A stretch of 64,000 bases of DNA, from positions 17,603,501 through 17,667,500 of the forward strand of contig NC_092650.1 in NCBI RefSeq assembly GCF_032118995.1, in the 5' to 3' direction. The notes beneath the pieces were generated by a model. That model worked only from the letters and a program-made list of their open reading frames with translations, made no database searches and was not told where the DNA came from. The DNA comes from Asterias amurensis. Lineage: Eukaryota > Echinodermata > Asteroidea > Forcipulatida > Asteriidae. Below are positions 43,810 to 53,559 of the stretch, piece by piece. The translations under genes were made by a program, and so were the position numbers. Numbering within the stretch: the stretch's first letter is position 1; each line of letters starts with the position of its first letter.

Positions 43810-43925
43810 AAGGTTGTCATGGTCAAGAGTATTGAATTCAAGTTGTGGTGGTTAATCATCGGAATGTGGGTTCAAATCTGGTCATGGCACTTGTGTACAC
43901 CCAGGGATATTTTATGGGTCTGTGG
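43810..43925 (+). mobile_element. tRNA-derived SINE, truncated (unit 4)
   Basis: tRNA head with B box GGGTTCAAATC. The element stops after CACCCAGGGATATTTTATGG, where the tandem array ends. Confidence 0.65.
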
Positions 43926-45689
43926 GTAAGATGGACGCGTACGACCCGCTGGGATATTATTCTGTAAAAGCATTGTGCACGACGCCATTATTTGGCAGTT
44001 TTTGATTTTTATTTCAAGAGGTTTACTTTCTCTATACCATAACAGTTTGTTGGATACCTATCTTTCTGAAATGAATAAATCAGTAACAATTACATACCGG
44101 TATGTAATTGGTTTTTTTTAAGTTTTATTTTTAGAAAAGTAATAGTTTGAAATCAATAGAAGATATTCTGGGAGAAGGAGTGGGCCTACATGTTGTGTAT
44201 TTGTAAAACCTGAAATGAAATTTGAATTGCAGTACAGAACTTTATTTAAATTATTTGTGTTACTTTGTAATTTCCTATTCTTATTTTTCGACATTGGGTT
44301 TGCAATCAAGTGCTCCAGTATAGGTGAACCAGTTGAAGTAGAACTAATTAAACAAGTGACTCGTGACTCTGACTCTGACTTGACCCAAATGATTCGTGAC
44401 TCGGACTCAGACTCAAACAGGTGACTCAGGACTTGGACTCCGATTTTGACATAAGTGACTCGACTGCAACACTGCTCAATTGTATCTAATTTTATCTAAT
44501 TTTTTGTCTTGGCAGTTTGACAATTGGCAATTGAACTATTTTAACTGGAAAGTGTTTATGTAAATCGAAAGATAACATGTTTATGCATCCAATGTTTGCA
44601 CGTTAGCTGGGTAGTGGCACATTGAATCTCGCACATTTTAGGCCAACACTGAAAGAAAATTTATACTCCGGCAGTTCTTGCCCTCCTTTTTGGCATACAA
44701 AACCTAACTTAGTCTCATCATCTACTTAGGTTTTTCTTGTTTTGTTTTTCTTCGCCATAACCAACAACTTTTCCTCTTGTGTCTCTTTTCTAAAATGCTC
44801 TGGGACCGTTATGTTTTTACTGCCCTCTCTACTCTACCAGTTGTTCCTGGCTACACTGCTTGCAGGGTTGTCAAATGCACCCTGGTATAACCATGGAGCT
44901 GTAGCTCCATGGTATAACTCACTCCACTACAACAATCTTGACTTCTCTGTCAGGGCATGCCAAAGACTATCTATCTCTGCAAAGCCCTGTATGAACTTTT
45001 TGTCATAGGACGCAAGGCCAAGAATTCTTCAAACTCTTGGGGACAGGTTTACCTTCTGTAGTCTATACAGAAACACCTTTGTACAACATTGGCAGCCCAC
45101 AGGCTATACGAGTGCTCTATCGCACCTCTTTTCTTTATGCCAACAACCTGTCTTTGTATCTCTCCTAAGGCAGTCAGAGTCCCATCTTGGTCTCTGTTTT
45201 ACTGGCCTTGCATCTCCAGTGGTTATGTGGTGTTTCATAACATCCGTTCTACCTACATGTATATCTTGACCCCCACGTCTTTGAACTCTACTAAACACAT
45301 CCTGACTGGAACAGCTTACTCCTTTTGTACATTGTCTGTACTTCTTGTAAATGAGTCTAGTAAATGCAAAGACAAACCCTGCTTTGGCTCACTAGCCTCA
45401 TTTGCCTTTTTTTTAATTGCATCATGTTCCACAGTGGAAATTAAACCCATGGTGATAGTTTTTCGAGCCACTACGGAATCATCTGGTTCCCTACTCTACA
45501 AGTGATCTGGCTAATACTACTCTCTTCCTTTATCTAACACTCTAGCCTATTCTCTTGTGATAAATGTCTGTCCTCATGCTCTACTGAGCCACTCTGTCCT
45601 CCTGGCTTGTTTTGTTTAACTCTATAAACAATCCAAGCACAGCGGTCTTCATTTCTTTCTCTATTTCTCAGAGAATTGAGTAGATCCAA
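43926..45689. other. No gene identified; two sharp palindromes
   Basis: CAATTACATACC/GGTATGTAATTG at 44087-44110 is a perfect 24 bp palindrome. At about 44884-44916 CCATGGAGCT and AGCTCCATGG form a hairpin with TATA-containing flanks. Direct GACTCGGACTC-type words occur at 44360-44420. Frames at 44742-45008 and 45089-45505 are open but match no family I know, and other frames nearby are full of stops. Confidence 0.45.
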
Positions 45690-46221
45690 TGGCAGCCTCA
45701 GCGGTTTGCTCATTTGAGTGGTCCCTCCATTGGAAGCTTGATGAAGATATACAAGTAATGAGAACAACTGTCATGGGGTGAACAACCTGTAGGCGTCGTT
45801 TTGTGATGAGGCATGCTTGTTTCGGGGTATGTTGGTGAAGAGACAACGTGTACATTGAAACTTACAACAATGTCCGAATGACTGAGGTAGATGGTGACGA
45901 AATGACTTCGGTTGGTGATGTGATGCTTTGTGAGGCAGCTTGAGACTAATGGAGAGATAGGAGCTGGTTGGGGATCTTGTGCTCGATGGCCTGGATAGGG
46001 TTTCTTGGTAGTTGTCTTTAAGTGTCGGTTGAGAGAATCTCAGTCACCTTGTTGTTCCTAGTCAGAGGTGGACATGACCACAGTGGCGTTACCCTTGTTG
46101 GCTGACGTGTAGATGGATTGGTCTTTAGGTATAGCTCAGATGGCGGCATTTTATTGCTTGCGTGTGTTAGGTTTTGGTAGCTTAGAATTCTTGATGGTTT
46201 GAAGGATCTGGATTCGGACTT
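45690..46221 (-). mobile_element. Penelope-like fragment, minus arm (pair 3)
   Basis: The minus-strand sequence matches the 29.3 kb arm, including the leader (AGCAATAAAATGCCGCCATC, AAAGACCAATCCATCTACAC) and RT start. Both this arm and its partner lack the same internal block (from the SSPRYCH to the QYH part of pair 1). Broken. Confidence 0.7.
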
Positions 46222-46277
46222 AGTTAGGATTAGGTTTAGCATTAGGATTAGGGTTAGGGTTAGGGTTAGGGTAGCTT
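46222..46277 (+). repeat. Telomere-like repeats between Penelope-like arms (pair 3)
   Basis: Four clean TTAGGG units (46249-46272) are preceded by degenerate TTAGGA/TTTAGCA units, placed between the opposed arms. Confidence 0.85.
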
Positions 46278-46324
46278 TGATAGTGGATGTAAGTTGTTCA
46301 GGTGTTGTAGGAACTGATGAAGTG

Positions 46325-46604
46325 TTGTCCAGGCCATTGAACACAAGATCACCAACCAGCTCCGATCTCTATATCAGTCTCAAGCTGCCTCCCAAAGCAT
46401 CACATCACCAACCGAAGTCGGTTCGTCAACATCATTAAGGGCAGTCACCTCAGTCAATTGGACATTGTTGTAAGTTTTGATGTAGTCTCTCTCTTCACCA
46501 ACATACCCTCAAAAGAAGCATGCCTGATCACCAAACAACACCAACAAGCTGATCCTTCCATGACAAAACACACAAGCCTCAATCCTCAACAAGTCAACAC
46601 CACT
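46325..46604 (+). mobile_element. Penelope-like fragment, plus arm (pair 3)
   Basis: Words include CAGGCCATTGAACACAAGAT, the RT box VSFDVVSLFTNIPSKEAC (about 46463-46520) and the same internal gap as the minus arm. It ends where the Ty3/Gypsy-like scrap begins. Confidence 0.75.
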
Positions 46605-46865
46605 TTCAGTCTCTCTTTCATTTCTTTAACTGTGTTACCTAAGAAATTTAAGTCCTCTACATAGGTCAGCAGGATTTCCCACTGCAACCCTCTCATGACC
46701 TTTTCCATTAGTCTCTTAAAAGTAGCTGGGTCATTACAGAGCCCCAAATGCATACATTTCCATATGTATGTCCATTGCTCTCAACAAATACGGGCCTCAT
46801 ACAGATTCATTATCTAAAGCAACCTGCTAATATCCCATGCCTAATCTAGTGTTGAGAACCACTCA
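46605..46865 (-). mobile_element. Fossil Ty3/Gypsy-type retrotransposon scrap
   Basis: The minus-strand sequence resembles the palm region of a Ty3/Gypsy-type reverse transcriptase. It is a short, broken, old piece of about 260 bp without LTRs or other domains, wedged between a Penelope-like arm and the 36 bp minisatellite. Confidence 0.55.
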
Positions 46866-46884
46866 CACAAGGGTAAAGAAATGT

Positions 46885-49800
46885 CTCACTTTTGGGTTGC
46901 GCCGTCAACAACATAAATATCTCTTTCTTTGGCTGTGCTGTCAACCACAGAAATATCTCACTCTTTGGTTGCACTGTAAAAAGTACATATTTGGTTGTCA
47001 ACCACAAAAATTTCCATACTTTTGGTTGGCCCATCAACCACGAGACTTCTAATTACTTTGGTTGCACCACGTCGTCAACCACAGAAATTTCTATATCTTT
47101 GGTTGCGCTGTCGACCACAGAAATTTCTATATCTTTGGTTGCACCGTCAACCAAAGAAATGTCTCACTTTTTGGTTGTCATCGTCAACCACAGAAATGTC
47201 TCACTCATTGGTTGTCGCATCAACCACAGAAATGTCTTATTCTTTGGTTGCCCTTACAACCACAGAAATGTCTCACTCTTTTGTTGCCCTGTCAACCACA
47301 GACATGTGTCACTCTTTGGTTGGGCTGTCAATCTCAGAAAGTTCTATCTCTTAAGTTGTGCCGTCAACCACAGAAATGTATTGCTCTTTGGTTGCTGCTT
47401 CAACCACAGAAATGTCTCACTCATTGGTTGCCCTGTAAACCACTGAAATGTCTCGCTCTTTGGTTGCCTTGTCAATCACACAAATGTCTCACTACTTGAT
47501 TGCTCGGTCAACCACAGAAATTTCTATCTCTTTGGTTGCGCTGACTACCACAGAAATTTATCCCTCTTTGGTTGCCCTATCAACCATACAAATGTATCAC
47601 TCTTTGGTTGTCGCCGTCAACCACAGAAATGTCTTATTCTTTGGTTGGCCTGTCAACCACAGAATATATCGCTCTTTGGTTGCCCTGTCAACCACAGAAA
47701 TGTCTCACTCTTTGGTTACGTCATCAACCATACAAATGTATCACTCTTCGGTTGTCGCCGTCAACCACAGAAATGTCTTACACTTTGGTTTCGCAGTCAA
47801 CCACATAAAGGTGTCTTTCTTAAGTTGTGCCATCAGCCACAGAAATGTATCGCTCTTTGGTGGCCCTGTCAACCACAGAAATGGTTGTGCCAATCAACCG
47901 GAGAAATGTTTCATTCTTTGGTCATCCACAGAAATGCCTTTCTTTTTGGTTGCGTAGTCAACCACAGAAGTTTCTGTATCTTAAGTTGTGCGGTTAGCCA
48001 CATAAATGTATCACTCTTTGGTTGCCATGTCAACCTTGGAAACTTCTCTCTTTGGTTGAGCTGTCAACCACAGAAATGTCTCGCTCTTTGGTTGCCCCAC
48101 AACCACAGAAATGTCTCGCTCTGTGGTTGCCCCACAACCACAGAAATGTGTCACTCTTTGGTTACGTGGTCAACCATAGAAATGTATCGCTCTTTGGTTG
48201 CGCCCTCAACCACAGAAATTTCTGTCTCTTTGGCTGCGCTGACAACCACAGCAATGTATCGCTCTTTGGTTGCCTTATCAACCATAGAAATGTCTCGCTC
48301 TCTGGTTGCGCCGTCAACCACATAAATGTATTGCTCTTTGGTTGCGCCGTCAACCACATAAATGTCTCGCTCTCTGGTTGCCTTGTCAACCACATAAATG
48401 TATCGCTCTTTGGTTGCGCCGTCAACCACATAAATGTCTCGCTCTCTGGTTGCGCCATCAACCACATAAATGTATTGCTCTTTGGTTGCGCCGTCAACCA
48501 CATAAATGTCTCGCTCTCTGGTTGCGCCGTCAACCACATAAATGTCTCGCTCTTTGGTTGACTTATCAACCACATAAATGTCTCGCTCTCTGGTTGCGCC
48601 GTCAACCACATAAATGTATTGCTCTTTGGTTGCGCCGTCAACCACATAAATGTCTCGCTCTCTGGTTGCCCTGTCAACCACATAAATGTATCGCTCTTTG
48701 GTTGCGCCGTCAACCACATAAATGTCTCGCTCTATGGTTACGCCGTCAACCACATAAATGTATTTGCTCTTTGGTTGCGCCATCAACCACATAAATGTCT
48801 TGCTCTCTGGTTGCGCCGTCAACCACATAAATGTATCGCTCTTTGGTTGCGCCATCAACCACATAAATGTCTCGCTCTCTGGTTGCGCCGTCAACCACAT
48901 AAATGTCTCGCTCTCTGGTTGCGCCGTCAACCACATAAATGTATTGCTCTCTGGTTGCGCCGTCAACCACATAAATGTCTCGCTCTCTGGTTGCGCCGTC
49001 AACCACATGAATGTATTGCTCTGTGGTTGCCATGTCAATCACAGAAATTTTTATCTGTTCGATTGTGTCGTCAACCACGGGAATGTCTCATTCTTTGGTT
49101 GCCCTGTCAACCACAGAAATGTCTCACTCCTTGGCTACTTGGTCAACCATAGAAATGTATCGCTTTTTGGTTGCGCCCTCAACCACAGAAATGTCTTTCT
49201 CTTTGGCTGCGCTGACAACCACAGAAATATCTCACTCTTTGGTTGCGCCCTCAACCACAGAAATTTCTATCTCTTTGGCTGCGCTGACAACCACAGAAAT
49301 ATCTCACTCTTTGGTTGCCCTGTCAACCATAGAAATGTCTCACTCTTTGATTTCACTCTTTGGTTGCGTCATCAACCACAGAAATGTATCGCTCTTTGGT
49401 TGCGCCCTCAACCACAGAAATTTCTATCTGTTTGGCTGCGCTGACAACCACAGATATTTCTATCTCTTTGGTTGTGCCGTCAACCACAGTAATGTCTCAC
49501 TCTTTGGCTACACGGTCAACCATAGAAATGTATCGCTCTTTGGTTGCCCTATCAACCATAGAAAAATCTCGCTCTTTGGTTGCCATGTGTCAACCACAGA
49601 AACATCTTTCTCTTTGGTTGCGCCGTCAACCTCAGAAATTTCTATCTCTTGGGTTTTGCCGTCAATTCAACCACAGAAATGTCTCACTCTATTTCTATCC
49701 CTTTGGGCCGTCAATTCAACCACAGAAATGTCTCACTCTATTTCTATCCCTTTGGGCTGCCCTGTCAACCACAGAAACGTCTCACTCTATTGTTACTCTG

Positions 49801-50165
49801 TTAAACAGAGACATTTCATTCTCTTTTTTTGCGCCGACAACCACATAAATTTTTATCTCTTTGAATTTGTCTCACTCTTTGGTTGCGTCATCAACCAGAG
49901 AAATGTATCGCTCTTTGGCTGCCCTATCAACCATACAAATGTCTCACTCTTTGGTTGTCACCGTCAACCACAGAAATGTCTTGTTCTTTGGTTGGCCTGT
50001 CAACCACAGAAATGTATCTCTCTTTGGTGGCCCTGTCAACCACAGAAATGTCTCACTCTTTGGTTGTCGCCGTCAACCACAGAAATGTCTTATTCTTTGG
50101 TTGGCCTGTCAACCACAGAAATGTATCTCTCTTTGGTGGCCTTGTCAACCACAGAAATGCCTCAC
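46885..50165. repeat. 36 bp minisatellite, about 91 units
   Basis: The unit reads TCTTTGGTTGCGCCGTCAAC followed by CACAGAAATGTCTCGC. GGTTG and CAACC in each unit are complementary and six bases apart, so every unit can form a small hairpin. The middle (about 48290-49010) is strongly homogenised, uses CACATAAATG, and partly follows a 72 bp two-unit pattern (TCTCTGG units alternating with TCTTTGG units). The flanks are diverged and contain insertions. Because 36 is divisible by three, 12-residue-periodic frames stay open on both strands (for example 49011-50168 plus, 48151-49038 minus), with peptides such as SLVAPSTTEM or YIYVVDGATRERD. I see no promoter, splice or poly-A context and do not call a gene. 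Confidence 0.93.
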
Positions 50166-50576
50166 TAAATTGTTTTGTTTACTTTGTTTAGGCTTTTACT
50201 GTGTTTTTCTTTGTGGTATTTAAGGTTTTGAAAAGATTCATTGTAGGGTTTAGGTAACTATTCATATTGGTCTAAAGATGTTTTTATTCTGCTTTACCTT
50301 GTAAGTTCCGTCAGTCGGATTTGTGAATAAACTCCAGCAACTATAGGAACACACAGTATAGCTTAACTTCCGAGTCCCTGCAATAAAATAAGTATTTGAC
50401 CCACTGCATCATTGTCATTTAAGGCTGCCAATTGCAAAATTTGCCATTATTGGAGTAAAATTGAAAATTAAAAATCTGTTTAATGGATTGAGTGTCACCT
50501 AATTTGTGCACTAACTGCACAATCATGGAGAAATTCATTGTATAACACTCCCAAAATGGCGCAACAAAGATTTTCC
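50166..50576. other. No feature seen
   Basis: AT-rich spacer after the minisatellite; a possible AATAAA occurs at about 50328. Confidence 0.35.
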
Positions 50577-50840
50577 TGATCATCAAATTTAAGTTCTGTT
50601 GGTTATGTCATCGGAGTGTGTATTGAATTCCGGTCGGGACACTATAAGTGGGTACCAGCTAGGGTAGAGGTTGATACTGTGTATGAAAAGCCCTTAGAGC
50701 ATAGGGTTGCCCAGGTTGTATACCCCCAAGGGAGCTGAGAAAGATTAAAAGAATGTTATGGCCAAATGACCAATGCAATAATGTAAAGCGCATTGAGACG
50801 GTTATTGTGAAATGTGCTCTATATGAGAACTAGTTATTAC
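50577..50840 (+). mobile_element. tRNA-derived SINE
   Basis: Same family as the four in the tandem units: head GTTCTGTTGGTTATGTCATC, body GGGAGCTGAGAAAGATTAAA, tail AAAGCGCATTGAGACGGTTA and GAGAACTAGTTATTA. The B box is worn. Confidence 0.7.
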
Positions 50841-50997
50841 TACAGATATTATGATGACATGTGGTTTGGGTCAATAAGTTGTTTCATCATGTGTTGTAAT
50901 CTTTATTTATTTTAGTTATCAAATAATAAACCTCAAGGTAAACAGACTGGGCATTTTTGTCTTTGCTCAATCCCAAAATTCTTTACTTTACTTGTAG

Positions 50998-51164
50998 GAA
51001 TCCTTGAGAAGATGACACTCTGAGATGTGCGGGAAGATGTGTGGGGAGGCAGCCCACCAGCAAGGCCTCCCCTGAAATGGCTGCTGAAGAGACTCGAGTA
51101 CATAAAGTGCCATAGAAGCTTTACTGTAGTGAAATATTTGTCATAATCCTGCAATACACACATG
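50998..51164 (+). ncRNA. Possible exon (a) of an unknown transcript
   Basis: A polypyrimidine tract and TTACTTGTAG end at 50997; a strong donor CATG/GTAAGTTG follows at 51165. All three frames contain stops, so if real it is an untranslated or non-coding exon. Confidence 0.3.
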
Positions 51165-51220
51165 GTAAGTTGTAGTCAATTTTGTTGTTACTCTATCTTT
51201 AAACAAATAAGCTAATGACA

Positions 51221-51422
51221 GGGCCCAATTATATGGCTCTGCTTACCGTAAACACAAAATCGAGGTTACGGAAGCAGGGAATTCTGTGCTTACGACAAGC
51301 GTATTTTACGGGTTAGCGGTGAATTTTGGCTTCTGCGCGTGCGTACTCCCTGTTACTAGGCATTCTACACTTAAGGCTAGCCCAGAAACTCGGCGCTTGC
51401 TCGTAAGCAGCAAATCGTGATC
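51221..51422. mobile_element. GGGCCCAATT element, one end only
   Basis: GGGCCCAATTATATGGCTCT followed by words such as GCTTACGACAAGCG and GCTCGTAAGCAGC. It resembles the left end and body of a foldback element, but a matching right end is not seen. Confidence 0.4.
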
Positions 51423-51434
51423 GTAATAAATGGA

Positions 51435-51799
51435 TTAAAGGAGCACGTTGCCTTGGATCAGTCGAGCTGGTTTTTGAAAAGGGTTGTAACCGTTTGTTTT
51501 AAAATGCATTGATTAGAAAGATATTTTAAAAGAAGAATACAAAGATCCACACATATTTGCCTCGAAATTGCGTAGTTTCCTCATACCTTGTCGACAAACA
51601 CGATCGGCCATTAATGGGAGTCAAATTTTGGACTCCCATAAATGGCTGATGGTGTTAGTTCGCAAAGTGAAAGGAAAACCGTGCAATTTCGACGCAAATA
51701 TGTGTGGATCATTGTGTTCTTATATGCATTTTATAACAAACGGTTACAAACGCTTTTTATTGACCAACTCGTCCGATCCAACGCAACGTGTTCCTTTAA
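51435..51799. mobile_element. Family B palindrome
   Basis: TTAAAGGAGCACGTTGCCTT to AACGCAACGTGTTCCTTTAA. The arms have diverged more than in the copies at 23201 and 26015, with a short deletion in the right arm. Confidence 0.85.
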
Positions 51800-51803
51800 T
51801 GTG

Positions 51804-51837
51804 ACAGCATGCACTCTATACCAACTGAGCTATCTAG
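51804..51837 (-). mobile_element. tRNA-like head fragment
   Basis: On the minus strand TAGATAGCTCAGTTGGTATA matches a tRNA D-arm/A box. No complete cloverleaf follows, so it is a SINE or tRNA scrap. Confidence 0.5.
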
Positions 51838-51894
51838 ACCTATGTCGGTGTCCCTCGGTGTCCCTTTTTTGTACATACATCGTTTTAAAGGGAT

Positions 51895-51966
51895 CATATG
51901 ACACAGTTGGTAGAAATGTCTACACGTTAATCTGGAGGTGGTTGGTTCAAGTCCCACTCTGGTCAA
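51895..51966 (+). mobile_element. tRNA-like SINE head
   Basis: ACACAGTTGGTAGAAATGTC (A-box-like) and GGTTGGTTCAAGTCCCACTC (B-box-like) are 40 bases apart, as in a tRNA-derived SINE. It faces the fragment at 51804. Confidence 0.5.
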
Positions 51967-52001
51967 TTTTGTTTTTCAACCCGAATTTGTTTTCTTTACA
52001 G

Positions 52002-52107
52002 GTCTAAAAGAGACATGACAAGACAAGCACATAAGAAAATGAGATGATGGAAAACCTCTTCAGTTTGTGTTCTGCTCAGATGTTGCCTAGCGACAAGGGA
52101 TGCTCAG
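52002..52107 (+). ncRNA. Possible exon (b) of an unknown transcript
   Basis: Acceptor TTTGTTTTCTTTACAG ends at 52001; donor CTCAG/GTAATA is at 52108. Stops occur in every frame. In the frame that continues into exon (c) it is open only from just after a TGA, so it probably holds leader sequence. Confidence 0.3.
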
Positions 52108-52208
52108 GTAATACTGCTCAGAATTATTATAACAACAAATCCAATTTCAAAAGATAAATCGAACATTGAAAGGGGCAGCAGTGTACATGGTGTAGACAGA
52201 CACATGAG

Positions 52209-52355
52209 CAGGCCTGGAATTTCATGTTGGAAGGGCAAGGCCATTTGCATTTTGCAAACGGTACTTCGATGGGAAACTTTTGAAGGGCACCAAGGCCAAG
52301 ACATGGGGCAATGGAGACCGATGGTCTCCGTAGCCTGCATGTTATTCCAGGCCTG
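52209..52355. mobile_element. Hairpin element with CAGGCCTGGAA ends
   Basis: CAGGCCTGGAATTTCATG at the left faces CATGTTATTCCAGGCCTG at the right, ~147 bp. CAGGCCTG ends are hAT-like, but no 8 bp target repeat is visible. Confidence 0.6.
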
Positions 52356-52925
52356 ATTGCAGATGCAATAGGGAAGGTATTTTGATGGTGTTTATATAAA
52401 ACCTTTGATCAAAGTTCGTTGCATCAGAACAAACAATGTCAAATCTGCATGTAGATCCTGCAAATATTACGAAAGTGCCCCATGCAAAGCTGTGCAATTT
52501 TGTCCATATTCTCGTTATTTTAACCATGTCTGATGAAGTATACAAAGTCAAGTCTTATTCAAACTAAAGCTTATGGTGGCCACTTTACAAACGCCCGGAA
52601 CAACTCGGAGTTTCCATTTTTGTTATGATCAGTTGACCATATTCTTTGGATCGGGAAATCTATTGTGCTGCCCGTACAGGCTAGGCAGGCACCTAAATGT
52701 ATACCGTGCTATGCTTTGAATCCCTCAGAAAAGTATATGGAGGGTACTGAAGTTCATGCTTTAAATCTCCCTTTTCTGGGGAATATTGTGTAATTCCAGA
52801 TTCCAGACCTTTTGTCGTTAATTTATAAATGATCAAGCAGTATTTGGCTCAATGAGAGGTTGTCCGAATGGTATAAGATTATTAATATTAGATTATCATT
52901 CTTTTAAGCCTTGGCCAAGGTTGTA

Positions 52926-53055
52926 CGATAAAGAGTGAACTCATACCTATTTTTAACACAAAACAGAAGTAAGCTTAGTTCATTATGTTTCGATAAAGAG
53001 TGAACTCATACCTATTTTTAACACAAAACAGAAGTAAGCTTAGTTCATTATGTTT
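52926..53055 (+). repeat. Perfect 65 bp tandem duplication
   Basis: CGATAAAGAGTGAACTCATA through TAGTTCATTATGTTT occurs twice in a row without a difference. Very recent, or an assembly doubling. Confidence 0.92.
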
Positions 53056-53165
53056 CACCAATAAAGCTGAGGGGGTGGAATGTCTCGATTACCTACAGAG
53101 GTGAGGTAACCAATTATTATTTCTACTAGTTATTTGTTTTTCTTTGATTTTTGTTTATCTTGCAG

Positions 53166-53504
53166 TACTTTGGTAACATCTTCTCCACATTGGGAGAGAT
53201 TGAAAGAGAACAGGTGATGAGGAGGGTGACTCCAGGAATGCGTCCCCATTACAATGTGAGCATGAGGCGACCACGGACACATGTTTCTGCCAGACTGCAA
53301 CACTGTACTAATGAAACTCAATGCATGCATCAAGGACGTTCACCAAAGAGCCACTGCCAACAAGATGATGCTAAATGCTGCAAAGCATTGGTTCTTCATT
53401 TTACATCAAGATTTTCACAACAGCCACTTCCAGTCATTTCCATCAAGGTTGGTGATGTGAAACCACTCAACGAAAGCCAGAAATCTCTGTGCAGTCATGG
53501 ATGA
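53166..53504 (+). CDS. Possible coding exon (c) of an unknown gene
   Basis: A long polypyrimidine tract and TTGTTTATCTTGCAG end at 53165. The exon is open for 112 codons from YFGNIFSTLGEIEREQVMRR to a TGA at 53502. The first internal ATG in frame is at 53218 (MRRVTPGMRPHYNVSMRRPR), giving 95 residues. The peptide is basic, Cys- and His-containing, with no transmembrane segment or signal peptide, and I do not recognise it. Exons (a) and (b) upstream would supply a leader. It may equally be the last exon of a long non-coding RNA. Confidence 0.3.
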   Translation, partial: YFGNIFSTLGEIEREQVMRRVTPGMRPHYNVSMRRPRTHVSARLQHCTNETQCMHQGRSPKSHCQQDDAKCCKALVLHFTSRFSQQPLPVISIKVGDVKPLNESQKSLCSHG

Positions 53505-53559
53505 ACATCTACATGTATCACTGGAGGCCCATCACTATATGCCGCTCTTCAATGACTGT

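Larger units (their letters stand above)
39645..43925 (+). repeat. Four tandem ~1.13 kb units (family A + hairpin + SINE)
   Basis: Units start at 39645, 40755, 41918 and 43051, spacing 1110, 1163 and 1133 bp; the fourth breaks off in its SINE. Each has, in order: a short family A element (AAGGCACTGGACAC...GTCCAGTGCCTTTAA); a CCACCACTTT...AAGTGGTGG hairpin; a GTAGATTCAC...AATCTACA motif; a tRNA-derived SINE; and AAAGGAACAGACTGAGCAAA. A scrap of a fifth unit lies at 44478-44582. Nested elements shared by all units show that the duplications happened after those insertions. Confidence 0.88.

Noticed and set aside
44742-45505. Two open frames as a multi-exon gene
   Set aside because: No splice signals join them, no family resemblance, and intervening frames are full of stops.
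46885-50165. CRISPR-like look: regular hairpin repeat with short intervening sequence
   Set aside because: The intervening bases are nearly as conserved as the repeat, the genome is eukaryotic and there is no cas gene. It is a minisatellite.
48151-50168. Long open frames (385 and 295 codons) as real genes
   Set aside because: They arise from a 36 bp period divisible by three, overlap on both strands and lack promoter, splice and poly-A context.
51804-51966. Functional tRNA genes
   Set aside because: Only A-box or B-box portions are present and no full cloverleaf can be folded; they look like SINE heads.
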